Origin: Methylotenera sp.
Lineage (GTDB): Bacteria > Pseudomonadota > Gammaproteobacteria > Burkholderiales > Methylophilaceae
Assembly: GCA_027310735.1 (NCBI GenBank)
Contig: DAIDAH010000031.1
Coordinates: 1 to 16,035 of the forward strand
Length of the DNA stretch: 16,035 bases
Reading direction: 5' to 3'
Under the pieces are notes generated by a model that was not told the DNA's origin, made no database searches, and worked only from the letters and a program-made list of their open reading frames with translations. Shown one piece after another: positions 1-6,649 of the stretch. A program made the translations under genes and the position numbers. Position 1 is the stretch's first letter. Every line of letters starts with the position of its first letter.

Positions 1-1
1 T

Positions 2-112
2 TGGATACCTGCAATTACAGTGTTAGGGTACAATCAAACCGTTAGTTGGAGCGACTTGCTTGGTCGGATTAAACGGGTAATCGATGGTAATACCAAGGCG
101 GTAATTCAGTAG
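2..112 (+). CDS. C-terminal tail of an upstream protein (possibly YdbH-like), partial
   Basis: An open frame enters from the left edge and ends at TAG 110-112, giving 36 residues that begin WIPAITVLGYNQ and end NTKAVIQ. The segment is too short to show a domain. It ends 47 bases before a YnbE-like lipoprotein and a YdbL-like protein. In enterobacteria these two follow ydbH, which encodes an AsmA-like inner-membrane protein that bridges the periplasm for phospholipid transport. The YdbH identity is therefore inferred from neighbours only; I do not recognise the tail itself. It could be another protein, or a chance open frame, although the spacing to the next gene fits an operon. Confidence 0.45.
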   Translation, partial: WIPAITVLGYNQTVSWSDLLGRIKRVIDGNTKAVIQ

Positions 113-159
113 TTACTAGGTTGTCTGTAGTTTTGACATTTAAATGTAAAGGAATGAAG

Positions 160-333
160 ATGAAAAATTGGATAGTCGGCCTGACATTAGCGTGCATATT
201 ACCCGCATGTGTCACCATTAATATCTACTTCCCAGCTGCTGCAGCTGAAAAAGCCGCAGATAAGATTATTGATGAAGTTTGGCAGTTAAAACAAGGACAG
301 GATAGTGCGACGCCAAAGCCCGCAGGGCAATAA
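160..333 (+). CDS. YnbE-like small outer-membrane lipoprotein
   Basis: This is a 57-residue lipoprotein. The signal peptide runs MKNWIVGLTLACILPAC, with lipobox L14-P15-A16 and lipidated Cys17. The short mature part has the VTINIYFPAAAAEKAADKI stretch that I associate with the YnbE-like lipoprotein group, then a polar tail. In E. coli, YnbE is an outer-membrane lipoprotein partner of the AsmA-like protein YdbH in moving phospholipids across the periplasm. I chose ATG 160 because AAAGGA at 148-153 lies 6 bases upstream; ATG 154 would abut the Shine-Dalgarno, and a TTG at 121 would give an unneeded N-terminal extension. It sits between the tail of the upstream gene and a YdbL-like gene, so one transcript is likely. 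Lipoprotein status is clear; the family name rests partly on synteny. Confidence 0.75.
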   Translation: MKNWIVGLTLACILPACVTINIYFPAAAAEKAADKIIDEVWQLKQGQDSATPKPAGQ

Positions 334-379
334 ATAGGTATATGCATAATCAGTCAGCTCATTAAAAAGGATGCGCAAA

Positions 380-799
380 ATGAAAAAATTATTGTTAGGT
401 TTGTTGGTGTTGGTTGCGAGCATGTTTGCGGCCAGTTGGGTAGTAGCCGCGGCTGATTTGGAAGTGAATACGCCTGCGATATCCAGTATTCAGGCTAAGA
501 TGCAATCACGACATGCTCAGCTTAGTCCATATTATGCGAGTGGTGCCATTGGATTGACTAAGGATGCATTTATTGCCGTGAAGGATGCGAATGCTGTTCC
601 GCTTGCACAGCGTGGCGCCTTAACTAGTCTAGTGAAAGATGAAAATGCAGATCGCGCAAATTTATATAAGGAAATTGCCGCAGCAAATGGTCATCCAGAG
701 TGGCAAGCTGATATTCAGGCTACTTTTGCTAGTCGCTGGATAGATAAGGCGCAGAGTGGTTGGTGGGTGCAGCGTGCTGGCGGATGGGTTAAGAAATAA
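380..799 (+). CDS. YdbL family periplasmic protein (DUF1318)
   Basis: This is a 139-residue secreted protein. It has a classical signal peptide (Lys-Lys, a hydrophobic run to about residue 22, then VVAAADLE with a likely AxA cleavage near residue 25). The mature part contains features of the YdbL/DUF1318 family: an N-terminal region with repeated small helices, a central GAIGLTKDAF segment, the N-A-D-R-A-N-L-Y helix, and a C-terminal WWVQRAGGWVKK ending. Family members are periplasmic and encoded with ydbH and ynbE; a helper or chaperone-like role for the YdbH-YnbE bridge has been proposed. ATG 380 is preferred over ATG 371 because AAAAAGG (364-370) ends 9 bases upstream of 380 but abuts 371. 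It starts 46 bases after the lipoprotein stop. The molecular role is not known from sequence. Confidence 0.82.
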   Translation: MKKLLLGLLVLVASMFAASWVVAAADLEVNTPAISSIQAKMQSRHAQLSPYYASGAIGLTKDAFIAVKDANAVPLAQRGALTSLVKDENADRANLYKEIAAANGHPEWQADIQATFASRWIDKAQSGWWVQRAGGWVKK

Positions 800-832
800 T
801 TTTTTAAGAAGTAATTTTGTAACACTTAATAT

Positions 833-1606
833 ATGACGCCGACTTTAGTCTTTGATATCGAAACCATTCCAGATACGGATGGTATTCGTACGCTGTTAGG
901 TCTACCAGCTGACACCTCCGCTGAAGATGTTGCGAATATTGCCTTGCATCAACGCCGTCAGCAAAATGGCAGCGAGTTTTTGCCCTTGCATCAACATTGT
1001 ATTTGCGCAATTTCATGCGCCTTGCGAGAGGATAATAATTTCAGGATATGGACATTAGGTGATGCTAATTCATCTGAAGCGGAAATTATTCAGTGCTTTT
1101 TTGATGGTATTGATAAATACACCCCGCAAATTATTTCCTGGAACGGCGGCGGTTTCGATTTGCCAGTGCTACATTATCGTGGGTTGATGCATGGTATTAA
1201 TGCAGCCCGTTATTGGGATCTTGGCGAAGATGATAAAGATTTTAAATGGAATAACTATATTAGCCGCTACCACACTCGGCATTTAGACTTGATGGATTTG
1301 ATGGCGATGTTTAATGCCCGTGCTAATGCCCCATTAGATGACCTAGCCAAGCTGTGCGGTTTTCCAGGTAAGTTGGGGATGGATGGTAGCAAGGTGTGGG
1401 ATGCGTACAAAGCGGGTCAGATTGAGAAGATTCGTAATTATTGTGAGACAGATGTGGCAAACACACATTTGGTCTATTTACGCTTTCAGTTAATGCGTGG
1501 GCGCTTAAATCAAGTGACTTACGAGCAGGAAGTTGCATTGGTCAGAGAAGCGTTAACTGGCTATCAAGCTCCGCACTGGCAGGAGTTTTTGGCGGCTTGG
1601 CGATAA
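833..1606 (+). CDS. Predicted 3'-5' exonuclease, PolB-like (DnaQ fold)
   Basis: A 257-residue stand-alone exonuclease of the DEDDy type, resembling the proofreading domain of family B DNA polymerases but lacking a polymerase domain. Visible motifs: Exo I FDIET with D8 and E10; Exo II SWNGGGFDLP with N104 and D109; Exo III YCETD with Y203 and D207. Together these give the four acidic metal ligands and the catalytic tyrosine. The H150-L-D-L-M-D stretch between Exo II and III and the later PLDDLAKLCGFPGK segment are typical of this bacterial family. The probable job is trimming 3' ends of DNA (or RNA) in the cytoplasm; the true substrate is unknown. No strong ribosome binding site precedes ATG 833. 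The gene lies 33 bases after the YdbL-like gene and may be read through from it, but is functionally unrelated. Confidence 0.85.
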   Translation: MTPTLVFDIETIPDTDGIRTLLGLPADTSAEDVANIALHQRRQQNGSEFLPLHQHCICAISCALREDNNFRIWTLGDANSSEAEIIQCFFDGIDKYTPQIISWNGGGFDLPVLHYRGLMHGINAARYWDLGEDDKDFKWNNYISRYHTRHLDLMDLMAMFNARANAPLDDLAKLCGFPGKLGMDGSKVWDAYKAGQIEKIRNYCETDVANTHLVYLRFQLMRGRLNQVTYEQEVALVREALTGYQAPHWQEFLAAWR

Positions 1607-1694
1607 ATATTAATTGTTCATTGAAGATGTTTTTATTTTCTGCTACTTCATCTGTCGCAAACTAAGCACGGTTCCTCAAATGCATGCTCTGCGG

Positions 1695-1700
1695 TAAAAT
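1695..1700 (+). promoter_or_regulatory. Putative -10 element for rlmD
   Basis: TAAAAT (5 of 6 to TATAAT) ends 6 bases before ATG 1707. A start site about 7 bases downstream would fall on or next to the A of the start codon, giving a leaderless message. No clear -35 is visible at the right spacing (TTCCTC at 1672-1677 is poor). No Shine-Dalgarno sequence is present before the ATG, which fits the leaderless reading. Confidence 0.45.
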
Positions 1701-1706
1701 GCGCGC

Positions 1707-3089
1707 ATGAGAAAAAGACGCAATAGATCTGCAGTAGACATTACACAAGTGCCCGTTTTGACGGCGGTTATTGAATCGCTTGACCAAGAGGGGCGTGGCG
1801 TTACCCATGTTGAGGGTAAAACCATTTTTATTGACGGCGCTCTGCCGCAAGAAAAAGTCACTTTCCGGTCGCATCATATTAAATCCAGCTATGAAGTAGC
1901 TAATGTGGTTGAGGTGTTGAAGCAGTCCAACCAAAGAGTTACACCTAAGTGCCCACATTTTGGTTTGTGTGGTGGCTGTAAGCTTCAACATTTGGATTTC
2001 GCCGCACAGGTTGCAGCTAAACAAAGACTGCTGGAAAATGACCTGTGGCATATTGGCAAGGTTAAGCCGGAAAACATCCTACCACCGTTATATGGCCCTA
2101 CTTGGGGTTATCGGCATAAGGCGCGCTTAAGTGTTAAATATGTAGAAAAAAAACAGCGTGTGCTAGTGGGTTTTAATGAAAAAGCGACCCGCTATGTTGC
2201 TGACATGAATAGCTGTGAAGTGCTGGTGCCTGAAGTTTCGGCACTGATTGAGCCTTTGCAGCAAATGATTCTCGCATTGAGTATTAAAGACAAGTTGCCG
2301 CAAATTGAATTGGCTGTGGGAGAGGCTGTAAACGACCATCCAGTTATTGTGCTCATCTTGCGCATTATGGACGCATTGAGCGAGCAAGATGAAGCGCTGT
2401 TGAAATCATTCGCAGATAAACATACTGTGCAAATTTGGACGCAAACTAAAGGCCCTGATACGATTAAGCCGTTTTACCCTTCGGCGGAGCAAAATTTAGA
2501 GCAGAGCGCTCAATTGCAATATAGTTTGCCAGAATATGAGCTTACTTATCCATTCAAACCAAATGAGTTTACACAAGTAAACCCACAAATCAATCAAGTA
2601 ATGATTCGCCGTGCAATGCAATTACTTGCCCCACAAGCACATGAGAAAATTGCTGATTTCTTTTGTGGTATTGGTAACTTTACCTTGCCTATCGCCCGTA
2701 GTGGCGCGCAGGTATTAGGTTTAGAGGGCTTAGCAAATTTAGTTGAGCGCGCTAAAGAAAGTGCAGAGCTTAATCAGATTAATAACACAGAGTTTGGTGT
2801 GGCGGATTTATTTAAAATGACACCAGAGTCTTTAACTGGTTTGGGACGATTTGATAAATGGTTGGTAGACCCGCCACGTGATGGCGCGTTTGAGCTGATT
2901 AAGTCTTTAGATACTACCAATAGCCCGCAACGTATTGTCTATGTGTCATGTAATCCTGCGACTTTAGCGCGTGATGCAGGAGTGCTGGTGAACGAAAAAT
3001 GCTATGCACTCAAAGCCGCAGGCGTGATTAATATGTTTCCGCATACCGCACATGTGGAGTCTATTGCCTTGTTTGAGTTGATTGGTTAG
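1707..3089 (+). CDS. rlmD: 23S rRNA (uracil(1939)-C(5))-methyltransferase RlmD
   Basis: A 460-residue enzyme that methylates C5 of U1939 in 23S rRNA using S-adenosylmethionine, in the cytoplasm. Domains in order: a basic N-terminus, a TRAM RNA-binding domain (about residues 14-72), an iron-sulfur cluster site with C82, C88, C91 and C170, and a C-terminal Rossmann methyltransferase domain. SAM-binding signatures are DFFCGIGNF (318-325) and the acidic end of beta strand 2 at E340. DPPRDG (388-393) and YVSCNPATLARD carry catalytic nucleophile C415; E451 in HVESIALFEL is the usual general base. FTQVNP (288-293) is a typical RumA-group motif. Length is close to the E. coli enzyme. The presence of all four cluster cysteines favours RlmD over RlmC or TrmA. 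The ATG has no ribosome binding site and may be read from a leaderless transcript. Confidence 0.95.
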   Translation: MRKRRNRSAVDITQVPVLTAVIESLDQEGRGVTHVEGKTIFIDGALPQEKVTFRSHHIKSSYEVANVVEVLKQSNQRVTPKCPHFGLCGGCKLQHLDFAAQVAAKQRLLENDLWHIGKVKPENILPPLYGPTWGYRHKARLSVKYVEKKQRVLVGFNEKATRYVADMNSCEVLVPEVSALIEPLQQMILALSIKDKLPQIELAVGEAVNDHPVIVLILRIMDALSEQDEALLKSFADKHTVQIWTQTKGPDTIKPFYPSAEQNLEQSAQLQYSLPEYELTYPFKPNEFTQVNPQINQVMIRRAMQLLAPQAHEKIADFFCGIGNFTLPIARSGAQVLGLEGLANLVERAKESAELNQINNTEFGVADLFKMTPESLTGLGRFDKWLVDPPRDGAFELIKSLDTTNSPQRIVYVSCNPATLARDAGVLVNEKCYALKAAGVINMFPHTAHVESIALFELIG

Positions 3090-3163
3090 TGGTAGCTAAA
3101 ATGATTCAAGGTTTAAGGCTGCGGTATAGATTTATTTAGCACAAAAATGAAGAAGTGATTTTT

Positions 3164-3181
3164 TGTTGTAGAAATACAACA
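3164..3181. promoter_or_regulatory. Perfect palindrome upstream of ompW promoter
   Basis: TGTTGTA-GAAA-TACAACA is a perfect 7-bp inverted repeat with a 4-base spacer. Its centre (3172.5) lies about 80 bp upstream of the ompW start site predicted from the FNR box and -10. It is not followed by a T-run on either strand, so it is a poor terminator for rlmD, whose stop is 75 bases earlier. It could be an operator for a second regulator, or simply a hairpin in the rlmD 3' end. I do not recognise it as a known site. Confidence 0.4.
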
Positions 3182-3204
3182 CTATTCAAGTTAGTGTGCT
3201 TTAC

Positions 3205-3218
3205 TTGATACATATCAA
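3205..3218 (+). promoter_or_regulatory. FNR box of ompW promoter (class II geometry)
   Basis: TTGAT-ACAT-ATCAA is a perfect match to the FNR consensus TTGAT-N4-ATCAA. Its centre at 3211.5 puts +1 at 3253 if bound at -41.5, and a perfect TATAAT lies exactly at -12 to -7 (3241-3246). This is the textbook arrangement for activation by FNR under low oxygen. E. coli ompW is known to be FNR-regulated, which supports the reading. Confidence 0.88.
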
Positions 3219-3240
3219 ATGGTTCTGTCATTACAAAAAA

Positions 3241-3246
3241 TATAAT
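3241..3246 (+). promoter_or_regulatory. -10 element of ompW promoter
   Basis: A perfect TATAAT that fits with the upstream FNR box in place of a -35 element. Predicted +1 is about 3253, giving a 5' leader of roughly 37 bases that carries the GGAG Shine-Dalgarno at 3277-3280. Confidence 0.8.
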
Positions 3247-3289
3247 TCACTTACCGAATTTAGTTGTTTATTTAATGGAGAGTAAGAAA

Positions 3290-4012
3290 ATGAAAAAATC
3301 ATTATTAGCTTTGGCTCTAGCTGCTGCTATTGCACCATCTTTTGCAATGGCAGAAGCAGGTGATATCGTTGTGCGTTTACGTGCAACTCATGTTGCACCA
3401 GATGAAGGTAGTCGTTTAGGCTCACAAACAGATGCAACTTATGGTGCAGGAACTGCAGCGCTTCTTTATGGTAATGCTGGCGCACAGTTGCAAGTAGGCA
3501 GTAACACCATTCCTGAGATTGATTTTTCTTACTACGTTACTAAAAACATTGCCGCTGAATTGATTTTAGCGCTAGGCACACGTCACGATGTTAGTATTGG
3601 TGGTATGGGTTCTGGTGCTGCTATCACTTCGCCAGCTTTAGGTAGTGTTAATTTGTTACCGCCAACATTGACTGCGCAATGGCACTTTATGCCAGATACA
3701 ATGTTTGATCCATATGTTGGTGCTGGTGTTGCTTATGTGCTTGGTATGGATCGTAGTTTGACGGCACAAGTTGGTGGTGGCAGAGCGATTCGTATTGATA
3801 GAAATAGTTTTGGTGGTGTGCTTCAAGCTGGTATTGACGTAAATCTTCAAGACAAATGGTTGCTGAACTTCGATGTTAAAAAACTGTGGGTTGGTACGGA
3901 TGTTGAACTTGACAGTCAAGGTCTTGCAGGTACAAAAACTGGCTGGCAAAAAATTGACAACTTGGACATTGATCCATGGGTTGTCAGCATCGGTATCGGT
4001 AAAAAATTCTAA
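3290..4012 (+). CDS. ompW: OmpW family outer-membrane beta-barrel protein
   Basis: A 240-residue outer-membrane protein. The signal peptide has two lysines, a Leu/Ala core and probable cleavage after AMA (near residue 21), before EAGDIVVRLRATHVAPDE. This start, the PEIDFSYYVTKNIAAELILA strand pair, the LPPTLTAQWHF segment, DPYVGAGVAY and the terminal aromatic Phe of SIGIGKKF are hallmarks of the OmpW family of eight-stranded barrels, which carry small hydrophobic compounds across the outer membrane. The LNFDVKKLWVGTDV strand is also typical. ATG 3290 is chosen because GGAG (3277-3280) lies 9 bases upstream; an ATG at 3275 would overlap that site and add a polar extension. Transcribed alone from an FNR-type promoter and closed by a strong terminator. 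The substrate cannot be read from sequence. Confidence 0.92.
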   Translation: MKKSLLALALAAAIAPSFAMAEAGDIVVRLRATHVAPDEGSRLGSQTDATYGAGTAALLYGNAGAQLQVGSNTIPEIDFSYYVTKNIAAELILALGTRHDVSIGGMGSGAAITSPALGSVNLLPPTLTAQWHFMPDTMFDPYVGAGVAYVLGMDRSLTAQVGGGRAIRIDRNSFGGVLQAGIDVNLQDKWLLNFDVKKLWVGTDVELDSQGLAGTKTGWQKIDNLDIDPWVVSIGIGKKF

Positions 4013-4051
4013 TTTACTGATTAGCTGTTAAGCGTTATTAGTGCGGTATTA

Positions 4052-4082
4052 GCCTCTGTCTTCATTGACAGAGGCTTTTTTT
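4052..4082 (+). terminator. Rho-independent terminator of ompW
   Basis: GCCTCTGTC (4052-4060), a 6-base loop, then GACAGAGGC (4067-4075) form a perfect 9-bp stem followed by seven T (4076-4082). It begins 39 bases after the ompW stop. Confidence 0.93.
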
Positions 4083-4130
4083 ATGAGGTTATCATCAGCG
4101 TTGAAAGAGTAATATGATTTGATTACGCGT

Positions 4131-4165
4131 AAAAAAACGCTCCTACTATTTGATAGTAAGAGCGT
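4131..4165 (-). terminator. Rho-independent terminator of hemN
   Basis: On the minus strand ACGCTC and TACTAT arms pair with ATAGTA and GAGCGT around a 3-base loop, with one mismatch in a 13-base stem, and are followed by a T-run (complement of the A-run 4131-4137). The stem begins 26 bases after the hemN stop. Together with the ompW terminator it insulates two convergent genes. Confidence 0.88.
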
Positions 4166-4191
4166 AGTTATTGGATTGAAAGTCTTGCTGT

Positions 4192-5616
4192 TTAAATGAT
4201 TTTAGAGAACTTGGCGCGAGTGCGGTCAGTTTGTAAATAACGGTCAAATTGCATGGCAACTGCGCGAACAAAGAACCAGCCCATGTCAGTTACTTGCAGG
4301 CCATTTTCATCAAGCATAACCATGCCTGTTTTTTCTAGTCCTTGCAGCGCTTCAAGTTCTGCGGCAAAGTAACTTTTAAACTCAATCATATAGGCAAGTT
4401 CGATTGATTCGTATTGCAGTTCACCTTGACACATGATGGCCATGATAACCGCTCGGCGCACTAAATCATCACGAGATAAGGCTAGACCACGTACAACCGG
4501 AAAATGATCTAGATTCAGATGGTCGTAATACTCTTCCAATGTTTTAGCATTTTGGCTGTAGGTTGCCCCTACACGACCAATAGCTGAAACGCCTAGTGCG
4601 ATTAAATCGCAATCAGGTTGTGTGCTATAACCTTGAAAATTACGATGCAATCTACCTTGGCGCTTTGCAATGGCTAAATCATCTTCAGGTAAGGCAAAAT
4701 GATCCATGCCAACATAGACATAGCCAGCATTTAGAAATGAGGATATCGCATCTGATAACATTGAGATTTTAGCCTGTGCAGCTGGCAGTTCATAAGCGTC
4801 TATGCGGCGTTGTGGTTTAAATCGCTCAGGTAAGTGTGCGTAAGCATATAATGCGATTCTATTTGGCCTGAGTTCAATGATTTTCTGCAGAGTCTGGTTA
4901 AAAGACTCTGGGGTTTGTTTGGGTAAGCCATAAATCAAGTCGGCATTGATTGAGTCAAATTTCAGGCGACGGGCAGCTTCGACCAATGAAAATACTTGTT
5001 CAGCAGGCTGAATGCGATGCACTGCTTTTTGTACTTCTGGGTCGAAATCCTGAATGCCAAAGCTCAAGCGGTTGAAGCCTAATGAGGCTAAGTGTGCAAG
5101 GCGATTCTCATCAACAGTGCGAGGATCTACTTCAATTGAGTACTCGCCACCTGGTGCCAGTACGAAGCTACGCTTGATCATGGACATGAGTTCAGATAAT
5201 TCATCATCTGAAAAGAACGTAGGAGACCCACCGCCTAAATGTAACTGAGAGATTGTTTGCCCTGTGCCTAGATGCGTGACGTGTAAGTCAATTTCTTTGC
5301 TTAGGTAGCGTAAGTATTCGGCGCTACGTTCATGATGTTTGGTAACAATTTTGTTGCATGCACAGAAAAAACATAATGATTCACAAAATGGAATATGTAC
5401 GTAGATAGATAAAGGCAACGCCATGCCGCCGACGCGACGCTGTTCTAAAGCCTGTTTGTACGACTCTTCTGTGAATGCTTCTACAAATCGGTCTGCGGTT
5501 GGATAGGAGGTGTAGCGAGGCCCTGAAACATCATATTTCTGCAACAATTCTGGCGTCATAATGGGCGTTGTGTCAGTTGAGATTGTTTTAGAAATTATTG
5601 TGTCGTTGCTAGTCAT
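4192..5616 (-). CDS. hemN: Oxygen-independent coproporphyrinogen III oxidase HemN
   Basis: A 474-residue radical SAM enzyme that decarboxylates coproporphyrinogen III to protoporphyrinogen IX without oxygen, in the haem pathway. The cluster motif C78-ESL-C82-FF-C85, followed by A and C87, and the neighbouring NKIVTK match E. coli HemN closely. HLGGGSPTF (126-134) is the glycine-rich SAM-binding motif, and DYVSGPRYTSYPTADRF-type residues near 29-44 are the usual N-terminal signature. Later motifs include LSFGIQDFDPEVQKAVHR, INADLIYGLPKQT and YVGMDHFALPEDDLA. This separates it from HemW-like paralogues, which lack the second Cys-X-Cys. The start has GGAG 8 bases upstream. It is divergent from fnr, has an FNR box in its promoter and its own terminator, so low-oxygen induction is likely. 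Confidence 0.96.
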   Translation of the reverse strand: MTSNDTIISKTISTDTTPIMTPELLQKYDVSGPRYTSYPTADRFVEAFTEESYKQALEQRRVGGMALPLSIYVHIPFCESLCFFCACNKIVTKHHERSAEYLRYLSKEIDLHVTHLGTGQTISQLHLGGGSPTFFSDDELSELMSMIKRSFVLAPGGEYSIEVDPRTVDENRLAHLASLGFNRLSFGIQDFDPEVQKAVHRIQPAEQVFSLVEAARRLKFDSINADLIYGLPKQTPESFNQTLQKIIELRPNRIALYAYAHLPERFKPQRRIDAYELPAAQAKISMLSDAISSFLNAGYVYVGMDHFALPEDDLAIAKRQGRLHRNFQGYSTQPDCDLIALGVSAIGRVGATYSQNAKTLEEYYDHLNLDHFPVVRGLALSRDDLVRRAVIMAIMCQGELQYESIELAYMIEFKSYFAAELEALQGLEKTGMVMLDENGLQVTDMGWFFVRAVAMQFDRYLQTDRTRAKFSKII

Positions 5617-5642
5617 CGTTCTACTCCTATATCAGGATGAGA

Positions 5643-5648
5643 ACTCTA
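5643..5648 (-). promoter_or_regulatory. -10 element of hemN promoter
   Basis: Minus-strand TAGAGT (4 of 6 to TATAAT) lies exactly at -12 to -7 if +1 is 5636, the position set by the FNR box at -41.5. The leader would be about 20 bases and includes the GGAG ribosome binding site. Confidence 0.55.
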
Positions 5649-5670
5649 TCATTTATTAATATAACTATCT

Positions 5671-5684
5671 TTGACAAATATCAA
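5671..5684 (-). promoter_or_regulatory. FNR box of hemN promoter (class II geometry)
   Basis: On the minus strand TTGAT-ATTT-GTCAA, one mismatch from TTGAT-N4-ATCAA. The centre is 5677.5; FNR bound at -41.5 sets +1 at 5636. The site is about 160 bases from the fnr start codon, so it is well placed for hemN and poorly placed to activate fnr, though it might repress or be neutral there. Confidence 0.8.
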
Positions 5685-5837
5685 ACGCATGCTGACTAAA
5701 TTTGGCATTAGTGATTAGTATTAATTGATGATATTTGGTAAAAAATCTATAACTAATGTCTAGCAACCGTAGTGCGAAAACGGTATGCTCTCTTAGTGAT
5801 ACTTTTAACTTAGAAAACTCGAAATTTTTAGAAAAAT

Positions 5838-6581
5838 ATGAAACCAGAAGTTATCCAAGATATCGTTTTAGCATCAGTTAAAGTGGCATGTTCAGACTGT
5901 AATCTGCGCGAATTATGTATGCCCGTTGGTTTTAATTTAGAGGATATGCAAAAACTAGACGAAGTGGTTGCCACACGTCGCCGGATTGCTCAGGGTGAAA
6001 TGTTATTTCGCAGTGGTGAAGCATTCACCTCAATTTATGCTGTTCGGACAGGCTTTTTTAAAACCTGTGTTTCAAGTGAAGATGGTCGCGAGCAGGTAAC
6101 AGGCTTTCAAATGGCAGGTGAAATCATCGGTTTGGATGGTATTGTGAGCGATCATCACAATTGCAATGCTATTGCGCTTGAAGATGCTGAGGTGTGTGTG
6201 ATGCCTTTTTCTAATGTGGAAGAATTATCACGCGAATTTCCAGTATTGCAGCGCCATGTACATAAGGTGATGAGTCGTGAGATCGTACGTGAAAACAGCG
6301 TGATGATGTTGTTGGGTAATATGCGTGCTGAAGAAAGGCTTGCCGCTTTTCTACTAAACTTGGTGCAGCGGTTGCATGCTCGAGGGCTTTCACAGTCTGA
6401 ACTGGTGCTTAGAATGTCACGCGAAGAAATTGGTAGTTACCTTGGCCTTAAACTTGAAACGGTTAGCCGTGCATTCTCTAAGTTTGGGGAAGAGGGAATT
6501 ATTGAAGTGAAGCAGCGCTATGTGCGGATTATTGAACCTGAAGCATTGAAAAAGATATTTAAGGCGCAATTAGATTATTAA
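5838..6581 (+). CDS. fnr: FNR-type oxygen-sensing transcriptional regulator
   Basis: A 247-residue Crp/Fnr-family regulator. N-terminal cysteines C18, C21 and C27, together with C120 (in AEVCVMPF, aligning with E. coli C122), supply the four ligands of the oxygen-labile [4Fe-4S] cluster. A cyclic-nucleotide-binding-type beta roll spans about residues 40-140, a dimerisation helix about 140-170, and a winged helix-turn-helix about 185-235. The recognition helix contains E207-T-V-S-R211, the residues that read TTGAT/ATCAA half-sites in E. coli FNR. The cluster dimerises the protein without oxygen and oxygen destroys it. FNR boxes before ompW, hemN and ccoN in this window match its expected target. 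The start has only a weak ribosome binding site. NarL-like or haem-type sensors are excluded by the cysteine set. Confidence 0.95.
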   Translation: MKPEVIQDIVLASVKVACSDCNLRELCMPVGFNLEDMQKLDEVVATRRRIAQGEMLFRSGEAFTSIYAVRTGFFKTCVSSEDGREQVTGFQMAGEIIGLDGIVSDHHNCNAIALEDAEVCVMPFSNVEELSREFPVLQRHVHKVMSREIVRENSVMMLLGNMRAEERLAAFLLNLVQRLHARGLSQSELVLRMSREEIGSYLGLKLETVSRAFSKFGEEGIIEVKQRYVRIIEPEALKKIFKAQLDY

Positions 6582-6649
6582 TGTTTTTTTACGCTATTTT
6601 TGACTAGTGTTTGCTTAAATAGCATAGGTTCTTGCGCTTAAATATATTG

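Noticed and set aside
121..159. Extended TTG start for the YnbE-like lipoprotein
   Set aside because: The signal peptide and lipobox are intact from ATG 160, which also has the properly spaced Shine-Dalgarno.
5724..5737. TTGAT half-site upstream of fnr as an FNR autoregulation site
   Set aside because: Only one half matches (TTGAT-GATA-TTTGG); the second half is absent.
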